This document shows positions 61,233-64,000 of a DNA stretch of 64,000 nt, one piece after another. Origin of the DNA: Ilyomonas limi. Its GTDB lineage: Bacteria > Bacteroidota > Bacteroidia > Chitinophagales > Chitinophagaceae. The notes below the pieces were generated by a model. The model made no database searches, had not been told where the DNA came from, and saw only the letters and a list, made by a program, of their open reading frames with translations. Both the position numbers and the translations under genes were made by a program. Positions within the stretch are counted from its first letter, which is position 1. Every line of letters begins with the position of its first letter. Location: NCBI RefSeq assembly GCF_005233845.1, contig NZ_SZQL01000019.1, positions 41,521 through 105,520 on the forward strand. The letters are read 5' to 3'.

Positions 61233-63521
61233 CTACTTCCCTCCTTTTTTCAACTCCTCCATTGTCCACGGTTTGTTTCTTCCCGCAGTTGCTGCTCTTA
61301 CCGTTTTTACTTCCTCCGGACGTACCAATATTTGCGATTGATATTGCGGTGGTATCATACCGGCATATTTTTCCGGCACTCCTAAATTGTACCGTACATA
61401 GCTGAGTACCGATGCAACCCACTCATCATTATTAGATTCCATAGGCGGCATATCTACCGGATATTTTTGACCGTTCAGTGGACCGGTTAAGCCGTGCAGT
61501 ACAATATTGATGATGGTATCCTTTGAACCCATAAAAGCAAGCCTGCCGCTGTCAACGAGCGATGGTGCTATCTTGGTGGGCAGCCCTTTACCATCTGTAC
61601 CATGGCAACTGGCGCAAAGCGACCGGAAAATATTTGCCCCGTCCATCACTCTTTTTCTATCAGCTACTTCCAGGCTGCCTAACCGCTTTCCAAATGTTTT
61701 GACGGCTTCATTTTTTTCCAGGGTACGCTCCACAGCAGCAAACATTTCCACCTCCGGATTCTTTGCTAATACATTCTTCACAATCGTTTTTGCTTTATCT
61801 CCTTTAGCATAATTCAGCGACAGCAGCAGTTGGGTACGTACATCATAGCTATCATCGCCTTCCATCTTTTCCAGTTTATTAATAACCTCTTCATCTCCGT
61901 TCCTAAGGTAAGGCTCGCTGATCCAAATAGCTGCTTTGCGTACCTGTGCATCTTCATCATCCATAGCTTTCAATAAAACAGATTTATCAGTGGCACCTAA
62001 GCCATCCAATGTCCATAAAGCATGTATCTGCCCCAGGGCAGAGGGCTTTTCTTTCAGAGGACCTTGTTCTCCTAATGCAATCTGTTTTAATAGGGGCACT
62101 ACCGACTGATCGCCCCTTAGCACAATTTCTTTTTGCGCATTATCCCGCCACCATCCGTTGGGATGCTCTAAGTAAGTAACTAACTGACTGGTAGGTTCAT
62201 CCAGCATATGTGGTTTGGGACCGGGCTGCATACCATCATACACCAGGCGGTAAATACGCCCGTATCCCTTGTTTTTATCTAATCCAAGGCGTTGTATCTG
62301 AGGACGCAGGTAACTGCCTTCTTTCGTCCACTCACCTTCCTGTATAATACCCCTGTTCATATCTACTATATACAGGCAACCATCCGGTCCTGTGTAGGTG
62401 TTGGTCGGGCGGAAGTTCATATCTGAAGAGGAAATGAATTCTTCTCCATTGTAAGCATTTGTAAGGGTTATTTTTCCATCTTTATCATGCACTTTAGCTC
62501 TCCGGATAATACGGCCTACCGGCTCATCAATGAGGTAATCTCCCTGTAAACTTTTTGGCAGCCGGTCACCCCGGAAAATAGATTGCCCGTTGCCAGCCGT
62601 AAAGTGATTCAGGGTACTATCCGGACGTAGCCTCTTTGCCCCGCCTTGCACATCAGGTGTTTTGATAATGGGCCATACGGCTCCAAAGGTGGAATCATCA
62701 TAGGCATCTGCAAATTCCAGTTGCCCGTAAGCCGGATTAATCTGAAAACCCGAGCCTGCATTTTCTGCACCACCTCGGCTAAAGAAGAGCCGTCCGTAAT
62801 TATCATGGGTTAAGCCCCACTGACCATTGGAGCCGCTCACCAACGAATCGGCCTGCAGCATGCCATTCTTATAGCGGAAACGTACCGGATCTACTGTTAC
62901 GTAAATCCAGTTATCAATATTCCAATCCAACCCACTACGCTGGTGCTCCAGGTTTTTAGTATCTACCGCATCACTTTTATAAACCACTCTTTTCTGGTCG
63001 GCTATTCCATCACCATTGGTATCTTTATAAGCATTGATGGTATAAGTATTTGTCTCATTTACCAGCAGTTCTTTACCAACACACAAAATCATACGGGGCA
63101 GTCTCAATTTATTAATAAATACCGAGCTTTTATCCATTTTGCCATCGCCATTGGTATCTTCCAACAGCATAATACGGCTAATGGAATCCTGCTCGCCGGT
63201 CGCATTTACATCCTGCATGTAAGTTTCCATTTGCGCCACATACATTTTGGCGTTGCCATCCCATGCAATAGCCACAGGTTCTTTTATCATTGGTTCACTG
63301 GCTACTACTTCCAAATGGTAGCCCTTGGGCAGACGAAAAGTTTTCAGGCTTTCCTCCGGTGACAAATGAACAGGCGAAGGATTGTCTATTACCTTGCGTG
63401 GAGAGGCGAAGCCCTCTGCCTCCCCTGCATTTTCCTGTTCTGTAGTAGAAGAATTCTTACAAGAAATAATAAGCAATGGCAGTACAGCCACCATAAAGCC
63501 TTTCAGCAATGTTTTTTTCAT
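61233..63521 (-). CDS. PQQ-type dehydrogenase/HEAT-like/cytochrome c lipoprotein
   Basis: A 762-residue lipoprotein (Cys21, LLIISC). Residues about 55-410 form a propeller like that of planctomycete-type membrane-bound dehydrogenases: LPKGYHLEVVASEPMIKEPV, AIAWDGNAKMYVAQM, RGGAENAGSGFQINPAYGQL and FTAGNGQSIFRGDRLP. Next are HEAT-like helical repeats (about 440-610, with DDEDAQVRKAAIWISEPYL). A C-terminal cytochrome c follows with heme site CASCHGTDGKGLP near 635 and Met ligand VDMPPMESN. It likely oxidises a sugar or polyol in the periplasm. It is functionally parallel to the protein at 8484-11891, with different domain order. Confidence 0.85.
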   Translation of the reverse strand: MKKTLLKGFMVAVLPLLIISCKNSSTTEQENAGEAEGFASPRKVIDNPSPVHLSPEESLKTFRLPKGYHLEVVASEPMIKEPVAIAWDGNAKMYVAQMETYMQDVNATGEQDSISRIMLLEDTNGDGKMDKSSVFINKLRLPRMILCVGKELLVNETNTYTINAYKDTNGDGIADQKRVVYKSDAVDTKNLEHQRSGLDWNIDNWIYVTVDPVRFRYKNGMLQADSLVSGSNGQWGLTHDNYGRLFFSRGGAENAGSGFQINPAYGQLEFADAYDDSTFGAVWPIIKTPDVQGGAKRLRPDSTLNHFTAGNGQSIFRGDRLPKSLQGDYLIDEPVGRIIRRAKVHDKDGKITLTNAYNGEEFISSSDMNFRPTNTYTGPDGCLYIVDMNRGIIQEGEWTKEGSYLRPQIQRLGLDKNKGYGRIYRLVYDGMQPGPKPHMLDEPTSQLVTYLEHPNGWWRDNAQKEIVLRGDQSVVPLLKQIALGEQGPLKEKPSALGQIHALWTLDGLGATDKSVLLKAMDDEDAQVRKAAIWISEPYLRNGDEEVINKLEKMEGDDSYDVRTQLLLSLNYAKGDKAKTIVKNVLAKNPEVEMFAAVERTLEKNEAVKTFGKRLGSLEVADRKRVMDGANIFRSLCASCHGTDGKGLPTKIAPSLVDSGRLAFMGSKDTIINIVLHGLTGPLNGQKYPVDMPPMESNNDEWVASVLSYVRYNLGVPEKYAGMIPPQYQSQILVRPEEVKTVRAATAGRNKPWTMEELKKGGK

Positions 63522-63917
63522 ATTGCAAAATCGTTAGTTGATGTAAGTAAATAAATCCGGGCTTAAGCTACTTCATAAAAAGACACTTATGTAAATATTC
63601 TATTGGATTGTTTATAAATTAATCTTTGCTCATAGAGGAGTTTGCACCATTGCACGGCTAAGTAAAAGATAAAAACATACTCCCCTGATATGCATCCCAT
63701 TTAAAAGGGTATGATTATACAGGATTAGCTTGTTTTTCTAACGAAATCTTATGCGGATCATTTTGAAAAGTCATTTTCATCTACGCTTCGAGCTACACTG
63801 GCGCTACCACCTCGATAAACTCTGTTGCAAGGAAAAACCAACCTCAGTAAATGTCACAACGGCAACTTTTTCAATATTGTCTTGTCCTGAAATGGCTATA
63901 CGCAAAATCAGGTGTAT
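63522..63917. other. 396-base intergenic stretch near the window end
   Basis: It holds the promoter region of the dehydrogenase gene on the minus strand. I see no RNA gene. A short frame from 63751 (HLRFELHWRYHLDK) is composition-driven and not convincing. Sequence around 63786 (ACACTGGCGCTACC) resembles one arm of the palindrome at 58953. Confidence 0.45.
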
Positions 63918-64000
63918 ATGTCTAAAGAAGTTGAACAATTTAGTGTTCGTCCTAACCGCCTTTCACGGTATGATAAGCGGTTGATTTTAAAGGTTGTAGC
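63918..64000 (+). CDS. start of a gene cut by the window end, possible transposase orfA
   Basis: ATG 63918 opens 27 codons, MSKEVEQFSVRPNRLSRYDK then RLILKVV, to the end. The basic stretch with a helix start (RYDKRLILKVV) looks like the beginning of the HTH of insertion-sequence orfA proteins (typically YSxEFKxxIVxEV). The evidence is the pattern only, and the frame at 63751 covers the same bases in another register. Confidence 0.4.
   Translation, partial: MSKEVEQFSVRPNRLSRYDKRLILKVV

Overview
The window is a stretch of chromosome from a member of the Bacteroidota, most likely family Chitinophagaceae (the family is an inference). The evidence is a complete gldK-gldL-gldM-gldN gliding/type IX secretion operon, secreted LRR proteins ending in a type IX sorting domain, a HemD-DUF4271 gene pair, a TonB receptor with a carboxypeptidase-regulatory-like N-terminus, DUF1573 proteins and PQQ/ThuA-type lipoproteins. 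Base composition is moderately AT-rich. I found no rRNA, tRNA or CRISPR array. Most genes stand alone or in pairs and are separated by small palindromes and terminators.

Region by region. 1-3.1 kb: end of an M28 peptidase, then a NfeD-slipin membrane pair. 3.29-3.57 kb: a decayed UPF0175-DUF3368 toxin-antitoxin module. 3.6-8.0 kb: three glycosyltransferases and an acyltransferase for surface polysaccharide. 8.0-17.5 kb: an oxidation/uptake block with a giant ThuA-glucose/sorbosone dehydrogenase-PKD-cytochrome c lipoprotein, an SMP-30 lactonase, a TonB receptor, two DUF1573 proteins and a ThuA protein. 17.5-23.5 kb: housekeeping genes (HsdR-N-like nuclease, AMP nucleosidase, zinc peptidase, an intact ParE-type TA pair, tgt, lptG-like). 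24-27.5 kb: a tandem pair of LRR/type IX cargo genes, the second interrupted by a nonsense codon. 27.7-30.8 kb: ureohydrolase, membrane protein and radical SAM protein. 31-35.9 kb: gldKLMN. 36-44.8 kb: DUF255 thioredoxin-like protein, hemD, DUF4271, Omp85, hemW, LuxC-like acyl-CoA reductase and ferredoxin. 45-55.2 kb: ddl, PASTA protein, rhodanese, OmpA, permease, GH13, GNAT and uvrA.

55.2-59.0 kb is an accessory island between uvrA and an AraC-type regulator. It carries a REP-associated tyrosine transposase (RAYT) bracketed by inverted copies of a REP palindrome, further REP copies, a decayed second RAYT, other palindrome families, a HEPN-like protein, a lipoprotein and a TA pair whose toxin is frameshifted at an A7 tract. 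59-61 kb holds a GATase1-AraC regulator divergent from an SRPBCC and a SnoaL-like gene. 61.2-63.5 kb encodes a large cytochrome c/dehydrogenase lipoprotein. The last 83 bases begin what may be a transposase gene.

The most notable elements are the REPtron island, the two broken TA modules, the nested palindrome at 8.0-8.3 kb and the interrupted LRR gene. I saw no wholly new multi-gene system that I could defend.
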